From Draconibacterium halophilum (lineage in GTDB: Bacteria > Bacteroidota > Bacteroidia > Bacteroidales > Prolixibacteraceae), in NCBI RefSeq assembly GCF_010448835.1, contig NZ_CP048409.1, positions 1,434,001 to 1,498,000 of the forward strand: a stretch of 64,000 nt of DNA. The letters run 5' to 3'. A program made the translations under genes and the position numbers. The first letter of the stretch is position 1. Each line of letters begins with the position of its first letter. Of this stretch, positions 1-8,336 are shown in pieces. Below the pieces are notes generated by a model. It saw only the letters and a list, made by a program, of their open reading frames with translations, ran no database searches and was not told the origin of the DNA.

Positions 1-2
1 CA

Positions 3-611
3 GAAGAGACATTTACTTTATTTGTTGGTGCTACTAATAATGCGCCCTTTTTGGTAACAGGTATCGAAGATGTTGAAGTGAATGCAGATAAAACGGAAAG
101 TATTTATTTAAGTTCAGTTCTGGGTGAGTATTTTGACGATAGCGATAGCGAAGAGTTGAGTTTTTCTGCTTATGAAGAAGGAACAGACGAGTTGCCGGTG
201 TGGGCTGGTTTTTCAAACGATTCGCTGACATTTCAGCCAGCTATTGCTGATACTGGGTGTGTTAATATTGTTATAAAAGCAGTTGATTCGGAAGGACTTT
301 ATGCTACCGATACTATTTCTGTTTGTGTTTTAGACTATGTGTTAGGTGCAAACGAAAACGAAGAGAAATCAGCTAATATTACTATCTATCCCAATCCGGC
401 AAACACTCAGTTAACTGTTGATTTGGGAGGTTTTAACGAGAAGTCGGATTTATTTTTATTTGATATTGGTGGAAAGATGCTCATGCAAGAAACATTTCGT
501 TACACTGATAAAATTAAATTAGATATATCGAATTTTGAAGCTGGAATATACTTGGTTAAAACAGTGATAGATGGTGTGAGTGATACACAAAAGCTTGTTG
601 TAAAGCAATAA
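3..611 (+). CDS. C-terminal part of a T9SS-exported surface protein (5' end outside window)
   Basis: The reading frame is open from the left window edge (first full codon at base 3), so the true start lies upstream; a TTG at 51 is only the first possible internal start. The last 80 or so residues form a type A T9SS C-terminal sorting domain: the sequence YPNPA followed by a short beta-rich domain with LFDIGGKML, then GIYLVK and the ending KLVVKQ. Family knowledge: such domains direct periplasmic proteins through the type IX secretion pore and are then cleaved, with attachment to the cell surface. The upstream part is acidic with Ig/cadherin-like strands (VNIVIKAVDSEGLYATDTISV) and shows no catalytic motif, so the enzymatic or adhesive role is not visible here. 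A strong hairpin terminator follows 25 bp after the stop. Confidence 0.8.
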   Translation, partial: EETFTLFVGATNNAPFLVTGIEDVEVNADKTESIYLSSVLGEYFDDSDSEELSFSAYEEGTDELPVWAGFSNDSLTFQPAIADTGCVNIVIKAVDSEGLYATDTISVCVLDYVLGANENEEKSANITIYPNPANTQLTVDLGGFNEKSDLFLFDIGGKMLMQETFRYTDKIKLDISNFEAGIYLVKTVIDGVSDTQKLVVKQ

Positions 612-634
612 GCGTATTTAGTTATTATAAAATA

Positions 635-673
635 AAAGAGCCGTTCTGAAAATTACAGAACGGCTCTTTTTTT
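635..673. terminator. Bidirectional rho-independent terminator between convergent genes
   Basis: The arms 637-648 and 656-667 are a perfect 12-bp inverted repeat (AGAGCCGTTCTG and its complement) with a 7-nt loop. Runs of A on the left and T on the right give a U-tract on either strand. It lies between the T9SS cargo gene (plus) and the tldE gene (minus). Confidence 0.9.
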
Positions 674-686
674 TATAGTGTTGCTT

Positions 687-2006
687 TTACAATCCACTAA
701 AATCAACATCGTTGAAGAGAATCGATGGTGTGCGCCACGAAGAGTCATCCCGCACATCGTTACCAATTTCTCCAATGTTTGCCCACAAGGTTTTCATGTT
801 TCCGGTAATGTTCATTTCGGTAACCGGTTTTACAATCTCGCCATTCTCCACTAAAAATCCTTCTATACCATACGAGAAATCACCGGTTGATCCGTTGCTG
901 TTACCTCCGTTAAACCCTGTAACAAAAATTCCCCTTTTTACCGATGCAATTAATGCGTCAAGGTCTTTATTGCCTGTTTCAAAAACAAGGTTTGTTGTTG
1001 ATCCGCTGTTGGGTTCCATTTCCAGTTTTTTGCCGTAGTAGGTGTCGATGTAATACGTTTTTAAAACCCCTTTTTCAAAAACCGTACGTTTTTTCGTGGC
1101 AATTCCTTCGCCGTCAAACAAGCGCGAACCGCGTCCTCCAATAATAAAAGGATCATCAGTTAAGGTTAATTTTTCCGAAGCTACTTTCTCTCCCAATTTA
1201 TCGATAAGGAAGGAGTTTTTTTGCTGAATTGCAGAGCCGTTTAGTGCATTAATGAGCGGACTGAAAATCCTGCCAACCATACGGTTTTCAACGATCATTG
1301 GCATGGTTCCCGACTCAATTTTTTCAGCACCGATTTTATCCAATGCTCTTTTTAGTGCTGTTGTTCCGGTTCCTGTTTTGGTCAGGTCATTGTATTTTAT
1401 GGCGGTTTCGCTCCAGCCAAATTCGGGACGAGCATCGCCATCGCCTTTTACCGAAACGTTAGTATGTAGGCCAAAATACGAGTTGGCTGTATCGCCCTCA
1501 AATCCGTTGCTGTTTACCATTACCCGCGAGTTTAATCCATCGTAATAACTACTGGAAACAGATATGATGCGCTCGTTACTTCCTAAAATTTCCTTCTCGG
1601 CAGCAAAGGCAAGCTGTATTTTTTCTTCCGGATCAACGTTCCCAAAATTTTTGTCTAACGAGCCCAAGTCTTGGCCGTTTCCTTTATAATAAAGTTCCGG
1701 GTCGGGAAGTGTTCTGAACTCATCTTCCGAAAGGTATTTTGTGCCTTCAATTGCTTCTTCAATAAATCGTGACAGATCTTCTTTGTTTAATCGGCTGGTT
1801 GAATGTGATGAGTATTTTTTGTCGACAAATAAACGTATGGAAAGATTGTTTTGGATAGCTTGTTCCAGTTTGTCGATCTTTTCTTCGCGTACCTCAACGC
1901 TGCTGCTTTGGCTGTTTGCTATGCTTACGCTTACTTCTTGGGCTCCATTTTCAAGTGCATGATTCATAGCCCATTTTGCCAATGTATATTTTTCTTCTTT
2001 TGTCAT
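687..2006 (-). CDS. tldE: TldE/PmbA-family metalloprotease partner subunit
   Basis: 439 residues, the usual TldE/PmbA length. It shows the family's N-terminal alpha/beta domain and C-terminal beta domain, with GGRGSRLFDGEGIATKKR and GFNGGNSNGSTGDFSYGIEGF, a conserved PmbA C-terminal stretch. It lacks the HExxxH zinc motif, as expected for TldE, which works as a heterodimer with TldD to cleave unfolded or modified peptides. The partner tldD lies directly upstream on the same strand (164 bp gap), so the two probably form one transcript. The ATG at 2004-2006 is preceded by four 7-bp repeats that also precede nadE (see the repeat entries). Confidence 0.88.
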   Translation of the reverse strand: MTKEEKYTLAKWAMNHALENGAQEVSVSIANSQSSSVEVREEKIDKLEQAIQNNLSIRLFVDKKYSSHSTSRLNKEDLSRFIEEAIEGTKYLSEDEFRTLPDPELYYKGNGQDLGSLDKNFGNVDPEEKIQLAFAAEKEILGSNERIISVSSSYYDGLNSRVMVNSNGFEGDTANSYFGLHTNVSVKGDGDARPEFGWSETAIKYNDLTKTGTGTTALKRALDKIGAEKIESGTMPMIVENRMVGRIFSPLINALNGSAIQQKNSFLIDKLGEKVASEKLTLTDDPFIIGGRGSRLFDGEGIATKKRTVFEKGVLKTYYIDTYYGKKLEMEPNSGSTTNLVFETGNKDLDALIASVKRGIFVTGFNGGNSNGSTGDFSYGIEGFLVENGEIVKPVTEMNITGNMKTLWANIGEIGNDVRDDSSWRTPSILFNDVDFSGL

Positions 2007-2012
2007 AATTTG

Positions 2013-2048
2013 AAAATTAGACGGAAGACTGAAGACAGAAGACCGAAG
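2013..2048 (-). repeat. Four-copy 7-bp repeat directly upstream of the tldE start codon
   Basis: Read on the minus strand the heptamers are CTTCGGT, CTTCTGT, CTTCAGT and CTTCCGT (2048 down to 2021), followed by CTAATTTT and then 6 nt to the ATG. The same four-unit arrangement, with the same tail and orientation, precedes nadE at 41651-41686. Confidence 0.8.
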
Positions 2049-2136
2049 AATTTTTGTCTTTTTGTTGTCTTGTTGTCATCCTGTGTAAAATTTTAATTCA
2101 TAATATAAAAGATCATCTTAGCTGCCAGGTTATTCT

Positions 2137-2170
2137 AAACTGAATACTAAGACTGTCAGCTAAGACTGAA
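2137..2170 (-). repeat. CAGT-containing short direct repeats abutting the tldD stop codon
   Basis: On the minus strand, immediately after the tldD stop, CAGT occurs three times with a 13-nt period (CAGTCTTA twice, then CAGTTTA). A related CAGT-rich stretch abuts the gldB stop codon at 40342-40375, also on the minus strand. Confidence 0.55.
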
Positions 2171-3658
2171 CTATGCATTTGTTCCTCCAACAGTCATTTT
2201 TTTCACTAAAACAGTTGGCAGACCAAGTGTTACTGGAACCGATTGTCCGTCTTTTCCACAGGTCCAGGTGCCACTGTCGTTTTTGTAGTCGTTGGCAGCC
2301 ATCGAAATATCGGCCAAAGCCTGCGGTCCGTTACCAACAATATTAATGTCTTTAATAGGAGTGGTGAGTTTTCCGTTTTCGATAATGTAACCCGATTTCA
2401 CAAAGAATGTGAAGTCGCCGGCACCGATCTTAACTTCGCCGTTGCTGAAATTATCGACATAAACACCATAGTCAACCGCTGCAAAAATTTCTTCGATGGT
2501 GTGCGGGCCGTTTTCCATGTAAGTAGAACGCATACGCGGCAGCGGCATGTGGCGGAACGATTCGCGACGACCATTACCGGTTGGTTCAACACCATAATAC
2601 TTGGCACTAATACGGTCGTGCAGGTAGCTGTTCAACATCCCGTCTTTTACCAGGTAAGTTTTTTGTACGTCGTTACCTTCATCGTCAATGTTTATGGCGC
2701 CACGGTCGTTTGGCAGTGTCCCATCATCTATGATGTTTATAAAATTCTCAGCCACTTTTTTATTCAGTTTATCGCTAAAAATAGATGTGCCTTTTCGGTT
2801 AAAATCCGCTTCAAATGTATGTCCGATCGCCTCATGCAACAGAATGCCCGAACCTCCGGCACCTAAAACTACGGGCATTTCGCCTGCTTTTGGTTTTCCG
2901 GCTTTAAACAACAGGTTGGTTTTATCAACAGCTTCGTTGGCCAGCTCGTCAATCAAATCATCGGTGAGCCATTCGAAACCTTTGCGAACAGAGCGTGCAG
3001 AATAAGCATTTTCAATTTGTTCACCTTCTTGCATAACACAAACTGCATAAAAGCTGATCATCGGCCGGTAGTCGTAAGTTAAGCGTCCTTCCGAGTTATA
3101 AAACATTACGTAACTGCTTTCATCACTCATTCCGGCATTTACTTTTATAACCTTTTCATCGAGGCCAAATATTTTATCGTTTACCTTTTGTACAAAAGGC
3201 ACTTTGTCTTTCACCGAAACATCTTCCCACTTTTTCGAAATTTTATAGTAGTTGGCAGGCAGTTTTTCGTTGTATTCGGCAGCAGTAAAATTGGCACTGC
3301 TGTTGGCAATATTGGCAGCCATCTTTGCCGCATTGAGCATGTCGTCAATAGCGATATTCTCTGAATAGGCAAAACCGGTTTGGTCGCCTTTTAACACACG
3401 GATACCAACTCCAAAATCAATATTGGAATACGCCCGGTTTACTTTCCCGTCTTCAAGAGCTAAGCTGTTGGTAATTTTATGCTCGAAAAACAGATCGGCA
3501 TAATCGCCGCCTTTATTCATGGCCGTTGCAATAACTTTTTGCAACATCTCGGGAGTCACTTCAAAATGGTCTAAATAACTTTTCACGTCAGCTGAAATTT
3601 GTACGTTTTGGCACGATTGCACAAGCGGAGGTAAAACAATACTTCCTGCTGCAAACAT
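2171..3658 (-). CDS. tldD: TldD-family zinc metalloprotease; exported form with apparent N-terminal frameshift
   Basis: The motif HEAIGH (residues 275-280 counted from the ATG at 3658) is the TldD zinc-binding HExxxH, set in GSGILLHEAIGHTFEADF. The length of 495 residues is near the family norm. The open frame begins MFAAGSIVLPPLVQSC, which is only the hydrophobic half of a signal peptide. Just upstream, another frame reads ATG at 3696 as MKVDRRNFNKQV, a twin-arginine (Tat) signal start. One extra G in the GTGGTATG stretch near 3659-3663 would fuse the two into a complete Tat signal. The gene is therefore probably an exported TldD starting at 3696, with either a real or an artefactual 1-nt deletion. 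It is the first gene of a pair with tldE. Confidence 0.85.
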   Translation of the reverse strand: MFAAGSIVLPPLVQSCQNVQISADVKSYLDHFEVTPEMLQKVIATAMNKGGDYADLFFEHKITNSLALEDGKVNRAYSNIDFGVGIRVLKGDQTGFAYSENIAIDDMLNAAKMAANIANSSANFTAAEYNEKLPANYYKISKKWEDVSVKDKVPFVQKVNDKIFGLDEKVIKVNAGMSDESSYVMFYNSEGRLTYDYRPMISFYAVCVMQEGEQIENAYSARSVRKGFEWLTDDLIDELANEAVDKTNLLFKAGKPKAGEMPVVLGAGGSGILLHEAIGHTFEADFNRKGTSIFSDKLNKKVAENFINIIDDGTLPNDRGAINIDDEGNDVQKTYLVKDGMLNSYLHDRISAKYYGVEPTGNGRRESFRHMPLPRMRSTYMENGPHTIEEIFAAVDYGVYVDNFSNGEVKIGAGDFTFFVKSGYIIENGKLTTPIKDINIVGNGPQALADISMAANDYKNDSGTWTCGKDGQSVPVTLGLPTVLVKKMTVGGTNA

Positions 3659-3696
3659 ACCACTTGTTTATTAAAATTACGTCTGTCAACTTTCAT

Positions 3697-4111
3697 AGTG
3701 CATGTATTTGATTTTAATTTTTAATTGTTGTTAAGGCTATATCTCATCAATTAGTAAAAACTCTGAATAAAAAATTACAGAAAGCCCGGTTAACTTCAAT
3801 TTCCATTTTCAGGATAGTGCTATTATTTTACATAGAATGGGGGGCGATGCGTTTTTTGGGGGTGTAGTATTAAAAAATACAAATAATTGAGTGGGTGTTG
3901 GTTGTTTTTAATAGCTTTTAACGTAAAATAAAGATAATATTTCGGGGGGTGTCGTTAATTTTGGGGTGTTTGACAAAAATCTATATTCAATGTAAATTTT
4001 GCATTAATTTATTACAATTTGTTAGCAAAATGGTTTTAAAAGTTTCATTTGCTCCTATTTTTGTGATCGACAGATAGAAAAAATCTACATTTAAATAAAA
4101 TTTATTACATC
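3697..4111. other. Intergenic region between tldD and glutamine synthetase II
   Basis: About 415 bp, AT-rich, between divergent genes. Close to the glutamine synthetase start it holds a -7 type promoter box and a leader resembling that of the GSIII gene. The central part (about 3840-3960) has several G-runs but no hairpin, ORF or RNA gene that I can support. Confidence 0.5.
4056..4063 (+). promoter_or_regulatory. Candidate Bacteroidota -7 promoter box of the GSII gene
   Basis: TATTTTTG fits the TAnnTTTG consensus and lies 49 nt before the ATG. No good -33 TTTG is present at the usual distance. The stretch from here to the ATG shares ordered blocks with the GSIII leader at 10098-10148. Confidence 0.45.
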
Positions 4112-5125
4112 ATGAAATCAAAATTGGAATACATTTGGTTGGATGGTACTGTGCCAACTCAACAATTAAGAGCTAAAACTCGTGTAGCTGAAAACTTTAG
4201 CGGGAAATTGGAAGACTGTCCAGTATGGTCATTCGATGGATCTTCTACAAATCAAGCCGGTGGCGAAGCTTCAGACCTTCTTTTGAAACCAGTGTTTATT
4301 TGTCCTGATCCGGATCGTAAAAATGCTTACCTGGTACTAACAGAAGTGTTAAATCCTGACGGATCTGCGCACGAAACTAACGGTCGCGCACACATTGAAG
4401 AAGAAGATGAAGATTTCTGGTTCGGTTACGAGCAGGAATATTTCTTGTACGATCCGCAAACCCGTCTTCCATTAGGTTTCCCAGCAGGAGGTTTCCCTGA
4501 ACCACAAGGACCTTACTATTGTGGTGTAGGTGGTTCAAAAGCTTTCGGTCGTGCAATTGTTGAAGAGCATTTCGACCTTTGTTTAGAAGCAGGTTTAAAT
4601 GTTGAAGGTATTAACGCTGAGGTTGCTGCCGGACAGTGGGAATTCCAGATTTTTGCTAAAGGTGCACACGATGCCGGAGACCAAATTTGGATGGCTCGTT
4701 TCATTTTGGAGCGCACGGCTGAAAAATATGGTGTTGATGTTGAATGGCATCCAAAACCACTTGGAAAAGACCTTGACTGGAACGGTTCGGGTATGCACGC
4801 CAACTTCTCTAACGGTTTAATGAGAACTTGTGGCGACGAAAAAGTATTTACTGCAATTTGCGAAGAATTCGGTAAAAACATTAAAGAGCATATTGATGTT
4901 TACGGAGCATACAACGATCAGCGTTTGACTGGTTTGCACGAAACACAATCAATTCTTGAGTTTAGCTATGGTGTTTCGGACCGTGGTGCTTCTATTCGTA
5001 TTCCTGTTGGAACTGTAGAAGATGGTTGGAAAGGTCGTTTGGAAGACCGTCGTCCTTCATCAAATGGTGATCCTTACAAAATTGGCGCAAGAATTATAAA
5101 AACTGTTCATGCTGCAAAAGTTTAA
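4112..5125 (+). CDS. Glutamine synthetase, type II (GSII, eukaryote-like)
   Basis: 337 residues, the short GSII architecture. It starts with a beta-grasp region (YIWLDGTVPTQQLRAKTR, then WSFDGSSTNQA) and continues with the catalytic alpha/beta barrel (FGYEQEYFLYD, GINAEVAAGQWEFQ, WNGSGMHANFS, GLHETQ, SIRIPVG). It makes glutamine from glutamate, ammonia and ATP in the cytoplasm. GSII enzymes are common in eukaryotes and in some Bacteroidota and actinomycetes, and they lack the adenylylation tyrosine loop of GSI. Single gene with its own -7 box and a hairpin terminator at 5154-5184. Two further GS-class genes lie within 7 kb. Confidence 0.92.
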   Translation: MKSKLEYIWLDGTVPTQQLRAKTRVAENFSGKLEDCPVWSFDGSSTNQAGGEASDLLLKPVFICPDPDRKNAYLVLTEVLNPDGSAHETNGRAHIEEEDEDFWFGYEQEYFLYDPQTRLPLGFPAGGFPEPQGPYYCGVGGSKAFGRAIVEEHFDLCLEAGLNVEGINAEVAAGQWEFQIFAKGAHDAGDQIWMARFILERTAEKYGVDVEWHPKPLGKDLDWNGSGMHANFSNGLMRTCGDEKVFTAICEEFGKNIKEHIDVYGAYNDQRLTGLHETQSILEFSYGVSDRGASIRIPVGTVEDGWKGRLEDRRPSSNGDPYKIGARIIKTVHAAKV

Positions 5126-5152
5126 GACAAAGAAATAATTGCATAATAAAAA

Positions 5153-5185
5153 GAAACTGTCCTTATTGTGGGGCAGTTTTTTTTG
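5153..5185 (+). terminator. Rho-independent terminator of the GSII gene
   Basis: AAACTGTCC (5154-5162) pairs with GGGCAGTTT (5171-5179), one G-T wobble, followed by a run of T to 5184. Confidence 0.8.
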
Positions 5186-5217
5186 ATCAAATTTGTCGTC
5201 GCAAAAATTTTTAGCCG

Positions 5218-6339
5218 ATGGAAAAGAAACAAATCGAAATAAAAAGTTACCTGTTTAACGAAACTTCGCACTCGCCATCGTTGATTGATATTATTGGTGA
5301 AGATCAATTAAATGATGTGGTGGATTTTTGTTTCATTGAAAATCCCTACTTCCCCGACGAGCAATTACTACGTAAACTGCAGGAGAAATTACCGGAGGTA
5401 ATTAAAGCTTATCCATCGAGTAATCCGAAGCTAGCCCAACAGGATTTGGCAGCCGTTGTGCACGTAAAACCTGAATACCTTGTTTTGGGAAACGGTGCAA
5501 CTGAGCTGATTACGATCATCCAAAATAATTTGGTTGAGGAAATGGGAATTCCTATTCCAACTTTTAGCGAATACATCGATAAAATTCAAAACCTTGATAA
5601 GGTGAAGCTGTTTCAGCTGCCCGCCAATAATAAATATCAGTTGGATTTGGAAGAATACGCTGATTGGTTGGTGGAAGAAAAACGGTCGTCGGCACTAATT
5701 ATCAATCCGGGAAATCCTACCGGACAACTCATTTCGATTGAAAAACTTACCGACTTTTTAACCCGGATGAAACATTTAAAACTGGTGTTGCTTGATGAAT
5801 CGTTTATTGATTTTGCCGACGAAGAAATTCCAAGCCTGATGTCTCAGGTTGAACAGTTTCAGAACCTGATTATCGTGCGCAGTATGAGTAAACATTGTGG
5901 TGTTCCGGGATTGCGTTTGGGGTACTGCTGCACCGCCAACGAATATTACCTGAGGCAAATTAGAAATGCTTTGCCCGTTTGGAATATAAATACGTTGGCG
6001 GAGTATTTTTTAACGCAGTTAAAAGAGACTGATGTTGAATACCACAAAGCCCGAAAGCATGTTATTACCGATGTTCGTGAATTGCATGAAGCGTTGTGTA
6101 AAATCGACGGATACGAAGTTTACCCATCGAACAGTAATTTTATTTTGCTGAAGATAAAATTTGAAATGAGTGCTTACGATTTGCAAATGAAACTACTGCA
6201 GGATTTTGGCGTTTATGTGCGCGATTGTTCTAACAAAATTGGGCTCGACGATAAACACATCCGAATTGCTTCAAAAGGCCGTGATAAAGACCAACTGCTT
6301 ATTCATGCACTAACAGAGGTGGCTGCAACTGTTCAATAA
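5218..6339 (+). CDS. PLP-dependent aminotransferase/decarboxylase, HisC/CobD-like (fold type I)
   Basis: 373 residues of aminotransferase class I/II. Visible landmarks are GNGATELI (phosphate-binding helix), NPGNPTGQ, LLDESFIDF (Asp contacting the PLP ring nitrogen), SMSKHCGVPGLRLGY (Lys of SMSK forms the Schiff base) and a C-terminal IRIASKGRDKD arginine. The overall pattern is closest to histidinol-phosphate aminotransferase and threonine-phosphate decarboxylase, enzymes acting on phosphorylated amino compounds. There are no his or cob genes next to it, so HisC is not supported. It converges on the HAD gene of the ligase-kinase-phosphatase operon with 21 bp between the stop codons, which makes a shared phosphorylated substrate conceivable (inference). 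Confidence 0.75.
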   Translation: MEKKQIEIKSYLFNETSHSPSLIDIIGEDQLNDVVDFCFIENPYFPDEQLLRKLQEKLPEVIKAYPSSNPKLAQQDLAAVVHVKPEYLVLGNGATELITIIQNNLVEEMGIPIPTFSEYIDKIQNLDKVKLFQLPANNKYQLDLEEYADWLVEEKRSSALIINPGNPTGQLISIEKLTDFLTRMKHLKLVLLDESFIDFADEEIPSLMSQVEQFQNLIIVRSMSKHCGVPGLRLGYCCTANEYYLRQIRNALPVWNINTLAEYFLTQLKETDVEYHKARKHVITDVRELHEALCKIDGYEVYPSNSNFILLKIKFEMSAYDLQMKLLQDFGVYVRDCSNKIGLDDKHIRIASKGRDKDQLLIHALTEVAATVQ

Positions 6340-6360
6340 ACTAATTCCTGTTTTATTTTT

Positions 6361-7218
6361 TTACAACTGAATAACTGCCGATTCGCAAACATAAGTTGGA
6401 ATAATTCCCGAACTGCTGATCTTTATTTTTGCATTGTCGGGCAGCGTATTTCCCGAAAGAACAAGTGCCGTGTCCAGTCCAAATTTATTTCCTCCAATAA
6501 TATCGGTAAACAGCGTGTCGCCAACCATTAATATTTCTTTTCGTTGGATATCCGGTACATCAACCATTGCACGTTCGTATGCCAGTAGAAACATTTGGGC
6601 ATCGGGTTTGCCGAAGCGGATGAATTTTTTGCCAAGAATTTGCTCCACCAGATCGGCTAATCCACCAACAGCCACCGAAATGTTGTTTTTGTTAACCGGA
6701 TAATTTTTATCGGTATTGGCAACAATTACGGTCATGTTTTTATGGCGAAGCAGGTTTATGGTTTTGTCAATATCTTTGTTCCAGTCAAAACCTTCGTCGT
6801 CCAAAAAGGCAAAAGATTTAATGTGTTCAAGATCATTCAAATCTACATCGCTAATGGCAATTGTATTTTGTCCGGCTATTTCAAGGTAATGTGCTGATTT
6901 TTTTGTTCCTAAATAGGCTACCACTTTGCCGTTAGCCAATTTGGTTTTAAAAAACTCCATCGCCAACATCCCCGACGAGAGAATTTTATCTGTAGTAATA
7001 TTCGGCATTCCTCTATCCTGATACCACTTTGCCAGCTCATCGGGACTTCGTGACGAGTCGTTGGTTAATACGTAATATGGAATACCTTTCTTTTCCAGGT
7101 ATGTAAAGGTCTGTTCAATTCCCGGAATAAGGCCTGAATGGTTTTTTAATACACCAAAGGCATCAAAAAACACGGCCCGGTAGTTTCTAACTACACTTCT
7201 AAAACTTTTTGTTCTCAT
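6361..7218 (-). CDS. HAD superfamily phosphatase, class IIA (NagD-like)
   Basis: 285 residues. Motif I is FFDAFGVL near residue 18: the nucleophile Asp is present, but the usual second Asp (DxD) is Phe, as in some IIA members that read DxWGV. Motif II is YVLTNDSSRSP and the C-terminal motif is MVGDTLFTDIIGGNKFGLDTALV. The cap insert between motifs II and III is of the large class II type. Predicted to remove phosphate from a small metabolite. It is the last gene of a minus-strand operon, 12 bp after the APH-like kinase. The substrate is not visible from sequence. Confidence 0.75.
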   Translation of the reverse strand: MRTKSFRSVVRNYRAVFFDAFGVLKNHSGLIPGIEQTFTYLEKKGIPYYVLTNDSSRSPDELAKWYQDRGMPNITTDKILSSGMLAMEFFKTKLANGKVVAYLGTKKSAHYLEIAGQNTIAISDVDLNDLEHIKSFAFLDDEGFDWNKDIDKTINLLRHKNMTVIVANTDKNYPVNKNNISVAVGGLADLVEQILGKKFIRFGKPDAQMFLLAYERAMVDVPDIQRKEILMVGDTLFTDIIGGNKFGLDTALVLSGNTLPDNAKIKISSSGIIPTYVCESAVIQL

Positions 7219-7230
7219 ATTATTGCAGCA

Positions 7231-8280
7231 TCAGAGTTTTAATGTTTTTAAAATTTTCTCCACCCTGTAATTGGCATCCATGGCAGGGAAGTAAGAATCG
7301 TAGGCTTCCTTAATTAGTTTTGTGGAATAATATTTCCTGAAAAAGTAAGGCCCGTCTTTAATTACATAGTTCAGAATAAAAAAGCGATAAACTTCTTTAA
7401 TTAATTGCACTTCTGGTGGTGTGAGCGGGAATACTTTGTGATATTCTTTGAGAAAAAGCATAAAACGGTCTTCCATTAAGGTGTCAACCATGTAACTAAA
7501 TACTGTGCGGTCGCCACCATCGGAAACTACGCGGCTGAAAAAATAAAAATCCATTACCCTCGACGACATTCTGAACCAGTCGTAATCCCAGCGCGAATAA
7601 AATTTACCGTCGCCGGTTACCGAAAAATTACCAATATTCCAGTCAACCAAAACGGGTATTGTTTCAATTTCGGTGTTGTAATTCACCCGGTCGGCATTTT
7701 CAAGAAAATGATCGGCATGACGCAAAATCAGATCCTTGTGCGACTCGTACATTTTTATTTCATCTTTATGAATGGAGCGTTTTAGCCGCTGAATATCGGT
7801 TATTACATTTTTTGAAGAGTGCGGTAATTGGTTTGAAACGTTGGTGCAGGCTTTGTGAAATAGAGCCAGCTCTCGTCCCAGTTTTTTAATGTGCTTTGTT
7901 TCCAATCTTCGTGGCAATTTATTTCGTATCTGAATGGGGTTGTAAAAAACCACCCAGGCACTGCGCTCTCGTTCGTGGTAACGATAAATAAACAGGTCAT
8001 TACGTTTTACCAGCGATTGCGCCAGAAACATTTGATAAGGAAACTCGAGATTGTTAGCCAGGTTGTTAATGATGATGTGATCTTCCCGAAAGTCTTCGAA
8101 ATTACCGTACTCCGAAATTTTCGCAAAAACAGGTTCTCGTTTATAAAACGATAATTTGTAAACATGATTGGTTGAAACCATGGCGCTTACATTAAAAACA
8201 CCTTTTATTTCGTAGCGGTCGTTGTCAAATTCTTTCCACGCAAGTTTTATTATCTCTCCATAATCCAGTCTCTGCATCAT
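7231..8280 (-). CDS. APH/choline-kinase-like small-molecule phosphotransferase
   Basis: 349 residues with a protein-kinase-like fold. VFAKISE near residue 50 gives the N-lobe lysine. VLVDWNIGNF gives the catalytic loop in the form DxxxxN, with Val where APH enzymes usually have His-Gly before the Asp. WDYDW gives the metal-binding DxD. These are the marks of aminoglycoside phosphotransferase, choline kinase and related enzymes. Given its operon between a gamma-glutamyl ligase-like gene (56 bp upstream) and a HAD phosphatase (12 bp downstream), a metabolic kinase is more likely than antibiotic resistance. The substrate is unknown. The start is the first of two adjacent ATGs. Confidence 0.65.
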   Translation of the reverse strand: MMQRLDYGEIIKLAWKEFDNDRYEIKGVFNVSAMVSTNHVYKLSFYKREPVFAKISEYGNFEDFREDHIIINNLANNLEFPYQMFLAQSLVKRNDLFIYRYHERERSAWVVFYNPIQIRNKLPRRLETKHIKKLGRELALFHKACTNVSNQLPHSSKNVITDIQRLKRSIHKDEIKMYESHKDLILRHADHFLENADRVNYNTEIETIPVLVDWNIGNFSVTGDGKFYSRWDYDWFRMSSRVMDFYFFSRVVSDGGDRTVFSYMVDTLMEDRFMLFLKEYHKVFPLTPPEVQLIKEVYRFFILNYVIKDGPYFFRKYYSTKLIKEAYDSYFPAMDANYRVEKILKTLKL

Positions 8281-8336
8281 TTCCTTCTTGTTTTTTTCAA
8301 AGTTAATCGGTTTTGCATGGCAGTGTTCTTGTTATT

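Noticed and set aside
5218..6339. Histidinol-phosphate aminotransferase (HisC)
   Set aside because: There is no his gene nearby, and the sequence is equally close to other phosphate-binding class I/II aminotransferases.
7231..8280. Antibiotic resistance by an aminoglycoside phosphotransferase
   Set aside because: The catalytic loop lacks the usual His-Gly-Asp form, and the operon context is metabolic; the family name alone does not support resistance.
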